A stretch of DNA of 49,214 bases from Alphaproteobacteria bacterium. Its GTDB lineage: Bacteria > Pseudomonadota > Alphaproteobacteria > UBA9655. A program made the position numbers and the translations under genes. The stretch lies in NCBI GenBank assembly GCA_019748065.1, contig JAIEQB010000049.1, positions 1 through 49,214 on the forward strand, in the 5' to 3' direction. Positions 8,871-16,515 of this stretch are shown here, one piece after another (the first letter of the stretch is position 1; the number at the start of each line of letters is the position of its first letter). Below the pieces are notes generated by a model. The model was given only the letters and a program-made list of their open reading frames with translations. It had not been told where the DNA came from and made no database searches.

Positions 8871-9620
8871 ATGACTGCTTGGAAATCAAAGAACATTACT
8901 GACTCATATACTAAAACAAAGGAATTTAGGTTTAATAATTATGTTGTTACCCCTCATGTCATGGATACTATTGGGAATGTGGATGGTAAAGCGCTATTAG
9001 ACATAGGTTGTGGGTTTGGTAGATATTTAGAACTCTTTAGTAAACAAAACCCTTTAAAACTAGTAGGATGCGATATTTCTAATCACCAAATAGAAGTATG
9101 TAAAAAAGCTCTTAAAGATAAAAATATAAAATATTATGTGTTAGATTTTTTGGATTCTGATACTCCTACAACTCTTGGTCAAAATGAGTACGATATTGTT
9201 TACAGCATATTTGTAATACTGTACATAGATAATCTAGAAAAACTACAAATATTTATTGAAAATTCCTATAAATGTCTAAAAAAAGGAGGAAAATTCTTGA
9301 TATGCACTTTAGACATTTCAAGTGCATCAGCCTATCCAGAAGTCTTTGAGATATTAAAATATCCTACAAAACCTTTAACTGAAGATGGCAAGTACATTGA
9401 CGGTTGCCCTGTAGAAACAGGACTTACAGAAGATTGTATTTTAACAACTTATCATAGAAACTTTAGTACTTTAAAAAAGTTAATGGAAACAGCTGGTTTT
9501 AAGGATATAAAGAAATCTGATATATTTTTAGATGAAATCGCTTTGCAGGCCTTTACTAAAAAAGAATTAGATATTATCAAAAAATCTAATATACTTTCTT
9601 TAATAGAAGCAGAAAAATAA
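8871..9620 (+). CDS. class I SAM-dependent methyltransferase
   Basis: This 249-residue protein has motif I LLDIGCGFGR at residues 42-51 (SAM-binding Gly loop), an acidic residue at the end of strand 2 (VGCDIS), and the post-motif region YDIVYSIFVILYID. This is the Rossmann-type fold of small-molecule methyltransferases (Methyltransf_11/25 type). The substrate cannot be read from sequence. An AAGGA ribosome site precedes the ATG. It is the third gene in line after the unknown protein and the SAHH-like protein, which could remove or sense the SAH it produces. The downstream side is IS/phospholipase-D wreckage. Confidence 0.85.
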   Translation: MTAWKSKNITDSYTKTKEFRFNNYVVTPHVMDTIGNVDGKALLDIGCGFGRYLELFSKQNPLKLVGCDISNHQIEVCKKALKDKNIKYYVLDFLDSDTPTTLGQNEYDIVYSIFVILYIDNLEKLQIFIENSYKCLKKGGKFLICTLDISSASAYPEVFEILKYPTKPLTEDGKYIDGCPVETGLTEDCILTTYHRNFSTLKKLMETAGFKDIKKSDIFLDEIALQAFTKKELDIIKKSNILSLIEAEK

Positions 9621-9685
9621 AAAAAGCACATATCAATTAATCAAAACGTATTGCCTCCTGTTGTTTAGGAAGAAATCTACCTGAA

Positions 9686-9859
9686 TTACATAAAGGTCTG
9701 TTTTGCCCTCTCCACTCTGCCTTCCCAATTTTTCTTGTAAATTTGAGCAAGGGAAGGATCATTAATAAGGAGAAGATTTTCAGCATTCTTTGAATTTGCG
9801 GCACGAGTAAAATTGAAGCTGCCCGTAAGAACCCAGCGATTATCAAGTATAATTATTTT
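9686..9859 (-). pseudogene. C-terminal remnant of a phospholipase D-like nuclease
   Basis: The translated tail LDNRWVLTGSFNFTRAANSK through NAENLLLI to the stop matches the region after the second HKD motif in Nuc/PLDc_2 proteins (D-x-x-W-V-x-T-G-S-F-N-F-T). The His-Lys-Asp part and the N-terminal half are gone. The frame runs straight out of a transposase fragment, so an IS982 copy has recombined into it. A second remnant of the same tail is at 30035-30195. Confidence 0.75.
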
Positions 9860-10470
9860 AAAAAGGTTTTGCGAAATATACCCTTTATCAGCAAAAAGGC
9901 TTCCCCGAAGATGGCGGGTCATTTCATCTAAAACCGTACGCTCATCAACGTTTCCAGGGGTTATTTTACAGCCACAATACTTCCTTTATGATTAATCACC
10001 AAATGAAGTTTTAGCCTATAAAACCACCCCATGGTTGTTTTTCCTCGTGCAGCTAATCCTTTAAAAACGGGATTACGGTTAATACGCTTGTTATGGCACA
10101 TCGGAAGAGAAGTTGCGTCAGCGATATAAATTTCTGTTTCTTCTCCAAACAAGCTCTGCAGCAATGCACACAAAGGAGAGAAAAGATGAGGCATTAATTG
10201 AAGAAATCGACTGTAGCTCAGCAATTTAGGAAAATCTTGTTTGTGGAAATGAGCGATATGAAAGCAGTAAAAATATTTAAAGTTTTTACAGGGGCTTAAG
10301 TGAAAAAGAACCATAATTGTGAGCATCTCACTGAGCGTCATCTCACAGGATCTATAACGTTTCTTACCTGTATCAATGAGGCTATGTTTTTCCCATTCTT
10401 CATAAGATTTGGAAAATTCATCAAGGCAAAAAAAATAAAGCTGTGATATTGTAGTTCATTGGCTAAGCTC
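9860..10470 (-). pseudogene. IS982-family transposase, frameshifted and truncated
   Basis: Pieces in order read LDEFSKSYEEWEKHSL, MTLSEMLTIMVLFHLSPCKN, DATSLPMCHNKRINR, VFKGLAARGKTTMGWFYRLK and then PGNVDERTVLDEMTRHLRGS, typical of IS982 DDE transposases. At least two homopolymer frameshifts are visible. One is an A-run at 9968-9971 that is one base short for the frame. The other is an 8-base run at 10428-10435 that is one base too long. The C-terminal catalytic part is replaced by the phospholipase-D remnant. AACCCCAACTTTGGGTAA on the minus strand around 10521-10540 resembles an IS982 terminal repeat. Confidence 0.8.
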
Positions 10471-10591
10471 CCTTCTTATTTTTACAGATTTAAGAACGGC
10501 TTAGTCTACCATATTTTCTCCCTTACCCAAAGTTGGGGTTAGTTAGAGTATAAAAAGAAAAATAAAATTCCAACACTCCTAGAGAGGGTAT

Positions 10592-13500
10592 ATGATAAGA
10601 AACATAAATACTATCTATTCAATATCTTGCTTACGGTTGAAGCTACTTCTCGCTTTTTTCATCTTTTTCCTTTTCTCTTGTTTTTCATTTGCTTCTTTTG
10701 GAATGGACGAAAACCCAGAAAACATTGAGAGAATAAGAAACTCCCTTCGTACAAAAATTGAAGGATCTACAAAAGCAAAGATTGCTACAAGTATGGGTGT
10801 TGCTCCTCAAACTCTCACTAAATTTATTGAAGAAGATAAATCTCTCACAAGATCTTCCCGTAACAAAATTATTGAGAGTTTTAAAAAAAACTATAGAGAA
10901 GATTATGCTCACTTTACGGGGGCCGTTCCTCTTGTATCTTCTCAAACACAAACGATTAAAACCGAGCAAATCTCACAATCAGAACCCATCAAAGCCTATC
11001 CATGTTTAGATCTTTGCAGGCTTCCCTTTCACCCTTCCTTTCCGGATACATATTCTTTATTTATGGTAGACTCTTCCTTTGTTCCTTACGCGAGCACAGG
11101 GGATCGGGAGCAACATTCTCTTTTTACAGATATAGGGCAACGTTTCTTAAGACCATCTCTTGCAAAAAGTAAGGAGATAAGCTTTGCAACAACAGAACCG
11201 GAGGCTCAAGAAAAAGAGCAATGGATTATACAAGATAAAAAAACGTTTTCTGCTTCAGATGAAGAACAAAAATCATATTATGTTGTTCAATTATTTAAAA
11301 AACGAGGAGAACAAAGAACTGCAAATTTAATCAGATCACTTACAACGGGTTATATTACTACGCACAATGAATTTGATTTTCAAGCAGCCCTTATCATCTT
11401 CCCGTATTCTCACGAAAAAGCGATGGTTTATGGGCTTGGTTATTGGGAGACATTGCTAAATCCAGACTGTGTTACTCCACAATGGGGATTAAGATTGGCA
11501 ACGTCTGGATATGTATGTAATCCCAATACAATAAAAGGGCTATACGCAGATCATTATAGAACATCTAATCCATTTTCAAGACGGGAAAAAGCAGCTGATC
11601 TACAGCCCATAGAAGCTTTTGGAGTAGAAGTAGGATCTGAAGAATTAAAAAAAGTCGCTTTAATGCCTAATAAATCCGTAAAAACCCAGCATGTGATCGA
11701 GGGAGCAGATCATGTACAGTTTACGGTTAATCCCTCTGACAAAACAACGCCTGAACAAACGTTACATTCACTCAATACAATTGCTCTGCATTTCTTTACC
11801 TTAACGACAGACTCTAACTTTCGTATTCATAGCCGGATGAGAGAATTTATCGATGAAGAGGAGGCCGATACAACGCTACTTGCATCCCTTAATCAACGTC
11901 GACAAGAGTTACTTAAATCCCCACAAGCTAAAGAAACATTTTTTATTCATAATACGTTGTGGGCAAAGATGAAGAGCAAGAAATTAATGTTTGGAGAACA
12001 AGAAAGCAAAAAGCATTGCATCTTTGACGTATTTTCGCAGCTCACTCCTCAAGACTCTTTTCCTGAGATAGTTAAAGTTTGGACGCCTAGAGCCAAGACA
12101 GCTAAAAAGTTTGATATTCGATGGCTTTTCTATTCTTTGCCTATTGAATATACAAAGGATAATTTTTATAGATTTGACCGTGGTCATTGGTATCATGTAG
12201 ATAATTCACGTTTTGAAAGTATTAAAAGAATATTACGTCAGGTAAAGCAGCCTAGCAATGCATTAAGTCTTCCAAGCTATTCTATAGAAGACACAAAACG
12301 AAGTGTAGAACAAAAAAAAGCTGATTATAAAGAAGCAAAATATAATTTAAGAGCGGTACAAGAAATTAAGAAGAAGGCCGGGTGGGAAGCTATTCTTTTA
12401 GATAGAATCAATGTTTCATTAGGAGAAGCTGGCGACAAGTTTGAATTTGCTGACCTTTTAGTTAGACATAATAGTGTTTTTCATATCGTTCATGTTAAAA
12501 GGGCAAAAGCTTCTCAACTTAGCCATCATCGTGAACAAGTAGAACGTTCTGCCGATTTTTTAGCAACAGAGTTAACAAAAGAAAATGCACGCTCTCTTTT
12601 CCTTCAGGGGATAATTAATGGGCTTTATGAAGCAAATAACTTGCCGATCAAAAAGGAAAAAAAGCAAGGCACGAGAATTACAAAAGGCAACGTATTTCTA
12701 AAATATTATAATTCTCTAAAATCTCAGGATTTTCTATCAGCTTTATCAGTAGTACAGACAACAAATCAGACTCTATTGGGTTTTACGCGACAAGTCTTAC
12801 AAAGAATAGATAAAGATTTTTTTAAAAACCACTCTCTCGAGCTTGTTTCTGCCCTAGATGCTTTATATGATTGCGTCTTACATAAGAAAGCATATTTCAC
12901 AGATCTTGAAATTGAAGAATTTTTAAATGCTGTAAAACAAGGGATTATGGCACGGCAACTTTTGTTTCCCAAGGGGCCTCTTAAAAAATCTGATCTTAAG
13001 AATATTAAGATCGTCTTAGCTGTTATTGATGATCGTGCTGTTGAGGCCACTTTAAAAGGAAAAAGACAAAAAGCTCAGAAAGCTATTTTTAAGAATCAAG
13101 ACCTTTGGGGGTTAGATCGCACGCGCGCAATGGTTGAAAAAACAGGGCTAGGCTTTACTCTTATGGTCATTAATGAAGTTGCAACAGAAACCGATGATGC
13201 CTTTGGCCGCATCGTTAAAAAAGAAAGAAAAGAAAGTTATATAGATATGCCAGGTGATGAACCTGAATTATTCGTTGTTCCACATCCTATAAAAGCAGAA
13301 ACTTCTTTACCCTTTGTCCAAGCTCCATCTTACCTCTCTCAAAGAGACTTAAAAAGTTTGTTCAGTGCAGTACAAGTAGTTTCGACTGACCTTAATGAAA
13401 CCAACGTACAAAAGTTGCAGTATGTTTACCAAAATCAAAATTACGAACTTTTTACTTGTCCTACAGTAGGGGATGGAGATTGTTTTTTTCACGCGGCCTT

Positions 13501-14131
13501 TACTGAACCTGGAGAAACTATCCAGGTTGTTCAAGAAAAAGCTGCAAATATGAGAAAGCAGTTATGTGACGCTGTACAGCAAAATCAATATATAAATGAA
13601 TTAAGACCTCTCGTTTATGAACACTATCTGGGATTATTAGCTAACAATAATGAGCATCAAGAAGTCCCCGCTGACATTAAACAATATATAGAAAATAAAA
13701 ATGACTACACAGCTATGTACAATAATATGCAACGTTTTGGACTTTCTGTTGATACGATCCTTAAACCAGAAGATCGCTTTCCAATAGATGGAATTCTAGC
13801 GTTAATCATACCAGATCAAGTAAAAGCCTATGTGGAACAATTTCGTTCTGTTGGTGGGTATGAAACCTATATACCTTTTCGCCCCGGCGCACAATGTCCT
13901 GTAGATATACTTGCTTCCCTAGGTCAAAAGAGAATTAATATCTTTACTTTTAAAGAAGAAGAGAAAAAGTTACAGCTTCCTAAAACTGCAGGAACAGGAA
14001 CAGAAGCTGACATTAATATTTTACATACAGGTAATCACTTCACGAGACTTTTCTGTCCAACTGAAAGCGATATCTCTTTTCGCCAATGTGAGCAGATATG
14101 GACAAATTATTTACTATATACTGGAGGATAG
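10592..14131 (+). CDS. giant secreted effector-like protein: signal peptide, HTH-like domain, TIGR04141/DUF6119-like core, OTU protease end
   Basis: 1179 residues. A basic N-terminus and hydrophobic run (about 16-36) form a signal peptide. Residues about 46-100 look like a Cro/CI-type helix-turn-helix (KIATSMGVAPQTLTKFIE). Residues about 120-700 follow the sporadic TIGR04141/DUF6119 family: FGVEVGSEEL, an aromatic RFDRGHWYHVD segment, and E618-F-A-D621 followed by H634-V-K636-R and SQLSHHREQ. The E-D-K spacing suggests a PD-(D/E)XK-like nuclease site (inference). The C-terminus is an OTU-type cysteine protease: D961-G-D-C964-F-F-H and H1149-F. The catalytic Cys, His and upstream Asp are all present. 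The first ~890 residues are nearly identical to the protein at 33856, which has an unrelated protease end. Likely a host-directed or toxin-type secreted protein; a true secretion route is not shown. Confidence 0.8.
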   Translation: MIRNINTIYSISCLRLKLLLAFFIFFLFSCFSFASFGMDENPENIERIRNSLRTKIEGSTKAKIATSMGVAPQTLTKFIEEDKSLTRSSRNKIIESFKKNYREDYAHFTGAVPLVSSQTQTIKTEQISQSEPIKAYPCLDLCRLPFHPSFPDTYSLFMVDSSFVPYASTGDREQHSLFTDIGQRFLRPSLAKSKEISFATTEPEAQEKEQWIIQDKKTFSASDEEQKSYYVVQLFKKRGEQRTANLIRSLTTGYITTHNEFDFQAALIIFPYSHEKAMVYGLGYWETLLNPDCVTPQWGLRLATSGYVCNPNTIKGLYADHYRTSNPFSRREKAADLQPIEAFGVEVGSEELKKVALMPNKSVKTQHVIEGADHVQFTVNPSDKTTPEQTLHSLNTIALHFFTLTTDSNFRIHSRMREFIDEEEADTTLLASLNQRRQELLKSPQAKETFFIHNTLWAKMKSKKLMFGEQESKKHCIFDVFSQLTPQDSFPEIVKVWTPRAKTAKKFDIRWLFYSLPIEYTKDNFYRFDRGHWYHVDNSRFESIKRILRQVKQPSNALSLPSYSIEDTKRSVEQKKADYKEAKYNLRAVQEIKKKAGWEAILLDRINVSLGEAGDKFEFADLLVRHNSVFHIVHVKRAKASQLSHHREQVERSADFLATELTKENARSLFLQGIINGLYEANNLPIKKEKKQGTRITKGNVFLKYYNSLKSQDFLSALSVVQTTNQTLLGFTRQVLQRIDKDFFKNHSLELVSALDALYDCVLHKKAYFTDLEIEEFLNAVKQGIMARQLLFPKGPLKKSDLKNIKIVLAVIDDRAVEATLKGKRQKAQKAIFKNQDLWGLDRTRAMVEKTGLGFTLMVINEVATETDDAFGRIVKKERKESYIDMPGDEPELFVVPHPIKAETSLPFVQAPSYLSQRDLKSLFSAVQVVSTDLNETNVQKLQYVYQNQNYELFTCPTVGDGDCFFHAAFTEPGETIQVVQEKAANMRKQLCDAVQQNQYINELRPLVYEHYLGLLANNNEHQEVPADIKQYIENKNDYTAMYNNMQRFGLSVDTILKPEDRFPIDGILALIIPDQVKAYVEQFRSVGGYETYIPFRPGAQCPVDILASLGQKRINIFTFKEEEKKLQLPKTAGTGTEADINILHTGNHFTRLFCPTESDISFRQCEQIWTNYLLYTGG

Positions 14132-14394
14132 ACCTGAGCGAGTTTAAAGAGCACCAATATGGAGGTGAATAAAGAGCTCACAATTAACGGGGAAGAAGCA
14201 TGCCATGAAAATTAAAAAATTAGGGATCGATTGTTACTAAGAGAGTTTTTTAATTTCCTGAGCTTGTGCAAAAGGAAAACCTATTTTAAATTAGGATCAA
14301 ATTTTAAATATACCCCCTTGTTTAATAGACACAGAAATTTGGTAGGTCAAATCATTGTCTAACGTTAAAATTCTTATTATTACTTCCCTAAAAG
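14132..14394. other. intergenic region, no gene seen
   Basis: This stretch downstream of the OTU-protein gene is AT-rich with stop codons in all frames. An imperfect inverted repeat of A/T-rich arms (around 14208-14220 and 14247-14258) is the only structure seen; its T-run suggests a weak terminator. Confidence 0.3.
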
Positions 14395-14508
14395 CTAACG
14401 GATTCAGAGCCGGTTCCTTTGAGAAAGTCACCATATTCTCTTGCTGCATTGGTGCGAGTGATAATGGTTTTATCTCCCATCAGGCCTGAGGCCCAGGAGG
14501 CCGTTGAA
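14395..14508 (-). pseudogene. 114-bp duplicated fragment of the conjugative coupling-protein gene
   Basis: This segment matches 37726-37839, inside the traD/VirD4-type gene, over 114 bp with only three mismatches that I can count and in the same orientation. It encodes about 38 residues without start or stop. It is a recent scar of recombination between element copies, placed next to an attachment site. Confidence 0.9.
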
Positions 14509-14546
14509 TCTCGATATGGCTGAAAACCTTATGCGGATAGGGGTGT

Positions 14547-14586
14547 CACCTATGTCTTCGGAACATTCTGTTACCTATGTGTCCGG
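14547..14586. repeat. two 15-bp near-direct repeats
   Basis: CACCTATGTCTTCGG (14547-14561) and TACCTATGTGTCCGG (14572-14586) recur at a 25-bp period just before the tRNA-derived sequence. They look like part of an insertion-sequence end, but no transposase accompanies them. Confidence 0.4.
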
Positions 14587-14604
14587 GTCGGACAAAGATT
14601 CAAT

Positions 14605-14654
14605 TGGCGTGCCCGAGAGGATTCGAACCTCCGACCCCAAGATTAGGAATCTTG
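14605..14654 (-). other. 3' half of tRNA-Arg(CCU): attachment-site remnant
   Basis: Read on the minus strand, this 50-bp piece contains the anticodon stem-loop (arms CAAGA/TCTTG around TTCCTAA, anticodon CCT), variable loop, T-arm with GGTTCGAATCC, the acceptor 3' strand and CCA. The D-arm and 5' acceptor half are absent; an unrelated sequence replaces them. It is thus the tRNA 3' part copied during site-specific integration, and the tyrosine integrase gene starts 205 bp away. Confidence 0.85.
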
Positions 14655-14662
14655 AAGGCTAT

Positions 14663-14753
14663 GCGTCTACTCATATCTATAAACGTCTATATATATCTAT
14701 TTTTCAATAAGATAATGAGGGATAAGCGTCTATACACATCTATAAATGTCTAC
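14663..14753. repeat. paired 28-bp direct repeats beside the attachment site (integrase arm-site candidates)
   Basis: Copies at 14663-14690 and 14726-14753 share GCGTCTA..CA.ATCTATAAA.GTCTA over 28 bp with a 63-bp period. Each contains two or three GTCTA boxes, and further boxes follow. Position between the tRNA core and the integrase gene is where arm-type integrase sites lie in P4-like elements. Confidence 0.55.
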
Positions 14754-14859
14754 TCATTTCTACGCCTATTGCTCCCCATATGCTCCCCTTTTTGATTGAA
14801 CTCTTATTTTAAGATTGGTATGATTCGTTTAATAAAAACCTATGAGAGGAGGATTTGAT

Positions 14860-16038
14860 ATGTCATCACAAAAAAAGAATAAAACTAAATTGACAAAGCG
14901 AGTTGTGGAAAGTGCGGTACCAGATCCAATAAAACGGATCGAAATCTGGGATACAGAAATAACTGGTTTTTTTGTAAGGGTTTACCCCACAGGCAGGAAA
15001 ACTTATTTCCTTCAATATAGAAATAAAAAGCGAGAAACTCATAAAGTAAAGATAGGGGTTCATAGCCCCAAAACAACAACAGAGTTAGCACGTCAAATGG
15101 CAAACAGGCTCTCCTTAAATATAGGCGCAGGAGAAGATCCTTCTATCAAAACTGTTTCTAACAACAAGGAAAAGACCATGCAAGAACTGGCTGAAGAGTA
15201 TTTACGCCTTCATGCAGAACCAAACAAAGCTTTGCAATGCTATAAAGATGATATGTCCAAAATAAAAAATATTATTTTAAAAAAGTATGGACACTTAAGA
15301 GTTAATACAATCACGAATCTTGATTTACAGAAACTACACTCAGAATTGTACAAAACACCAGTTAAAGCAAATAGGACCATAGCTCTTTTAAGTACAATGT
15401 TTAATTTCGCAATTCGATGGGGTTGGCGCTCTGATAACCCAGTAAAAGGCATTAAAAAATACAAAGAACATGGGCGCGATCGTTGGCTCAATGATGAAGA
15501 AGTGCAAAGATTGCTTACTTCTTTAAATAACTATCGTAATCAAAATGTTGCTAATGCTATTCGTTTGCTTGTCTTAATGGGGTCAAGAAAGACAGAAGTT
15601 TTGAGCGCGAAATGGGAGCAAATTGATTTAGAAAGAGGAACTTGGACAATGCGAGCGCGCTCCACAAAGCAACGTAAAATGGAATATCTTCCCGTTTCTT
15701 CACCCGTCCTCGAAATTTTGACAAATATGAAAACACACGCCGATTCTCCTTTTTTGTTTCCAGGGAAAGTTCCAGGTCAACCACTGAAGGATCCTAAAAA
15801 AGCTTGGAATACGATACGCAACAAAGCCGGTGTTTCTGACGTGCATATACATGATCTCCGCCATACTTTTGCCTCTCATCTCGTATCAAGTGGAGTAAGC
15901 TTAAGCATTGTTGGAAAACTCTTAGGACATACTCAGGCCTCGACGACTCAACGTTATGCCCATTTAGCGGTGGCACCTTTGAGAGAAGCTGCAGAATTGT
16001 TTGGAAATAAGGTGCAGGAGCTTGTATCTCAACGTTGA
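14860..16038 (+). CDS. int: tyrosine-type site-specific integrase (P4/DUF4102-type)
   Basis: This 392-residue integrase starts at ATG 14860, seven bases after AGGAGG; the in-frame ATG at 14842 would place that ribosome site inside the gene. The N-terminal arm-binding domain has the DUF4102 pattern (KLTKRVVESAVPD, IWDTEITGFFVRVYPTGRKT, FLQYR). A SAM-like core-binding domain follows. The catalytic set is complete: R243 in GSRKTEVLSAKW, H331-D-L-R334-H, H357 in LGH, and Y366 in QRYAHL. It would catalyse integration and excision at the adjacent tRNA-Arg site. Intact and therefore potentially active. Confidence 0.95.
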   Translation: MSSQKKNKTKLTKRVVESAVPDPIKRIEIWDTEITGFFVRVYPTGRKTYFLQYRNKKRETHKVKIGVHSPKTTTELARQMANRLSLNIGAGEDPSIKTVSNNKEKTMQELAEEYLRLHAEPNKALQCYKDDMSKIKNIILKKYGHLRVNTITNLDLQKLHSELYKTPVKANRTIALLSTMFNFAIRWGWRSDNPVKGIKKYKEHGRDRWLNDEEVQRLLTSLNNYRNQNVANAIRLLVLMGSRKTEVLSAKWEQIDLERGTWTMRARSTKQRKMEYLPVSSPVLEILTNMKTHADSPFLFPGKVPGQPLKDPKKAWNTIRNKAGVSDVHIHDLRHTFASHLVSSGVSLSIVGKLLGHTQASTTQRYAHLAVAPLREAAELFGNKVQELVSQR

Positions 16039-16103
16039 GAAAATATAAAACCAAAACTTTCGTGAGAATACCAGATTTTTCTCTAAGTAAAAGGAATGGA
16101 AAA

Positions 16104-16175
16104 ATAGGAGGCTCTTAAAGGTAGATCGTTGCTTTTCGGAGATCAAGCCTTGTTAATACCTACCAAGCCTCCTAT
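16104..16175. terminator. long hairpin between integrase and convergent small gene
   Basis: A perfect 10-bp inverted repeat, ATAGGAGGCT (16104-16113) with AGCCTCCTAT (16166-16175), encloses an inner pair of arms (AGGTA/TACCT). It lies between the convergent integrase and the 57-residue gene. It may act as a shared terminator, although no clear T-run follows, or it may be a recombination or RNA structure. Confidence 0.45.
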
Positions 16176-16179
16176 AAAG

Positions 16180-16353
16180 TTAGGCCTGTCTCTCTAAGCG
16201 TATTTTTTGAGTGGCATTTTTGAGAAAAAAACTCATTTGCCGTAATTCAAAGGCCAAAATATCGAGCTGATCAGATATAATTAGAATTTTTTGAACTCTG
16301 CTTTCAAATTCTTGCCAGGAAACTTGAGATATGGCTATAGTGCTGTCAGACAT
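16180..16353 (-). CDS. small hypothetical protein (57 residues)
   Basis: Starting at ATG 16353, which follows AAGGA (16360-16364) by six bases, the protein MSDSTIAISQ... is a single predicted alpha-helical polypeptide with Leu/Ile heptads (VQKILIISDQLDILAFELRQ) ending in basic residues. A good promoter lies upstream. I do not recognise it. Its size, its place beside the integrase and its own promoter would fit a small regulator or accessory factor, but it has no excisionase or HTH signature. Confidence 0.5.
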   Translation of the reverse strand: MSDSTIAISQVSWQEFESRVQKILIISDQLDILAFELRQMSFFLKNATQKIRLERQA

Positions 16354-16430
16354 GGCTGATCCTTTCTGCTGTAAAGGGTTGGTTATGTTTAGCAATGTAG
16401 GGGCGCCGCCAGCGCTCTTACATTGCGTCT

Positions 16431-16460
16431 AGTTTACTAGTCTTACAAGCACAGGGTCAA
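16431..16460 (-). promoter_or_regulatory. sigma70-type promoter for the 57-residue gene
   Basis: On the minus strand TTGACC (16455-16460) is separated by 18 bp from TAAACT (16431-16436), close to the consensus pair, and lies about 80 bp upstream of the start codon. Confidence 0.5.
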
Positions 16461-16515
16461 TACGGTTTTTATAAATTTTTTCCTTTCCGGAGCGGACCCC
16501 TTAAAGAAACTGTTG

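Noticed and set aside
14577-14795. Open frames over the tRNA-derived and repeat region
   Set aside because: They run through the tRNA remnant and A/T-rich direct repeats, lack ribosome sites and resemble no protein.
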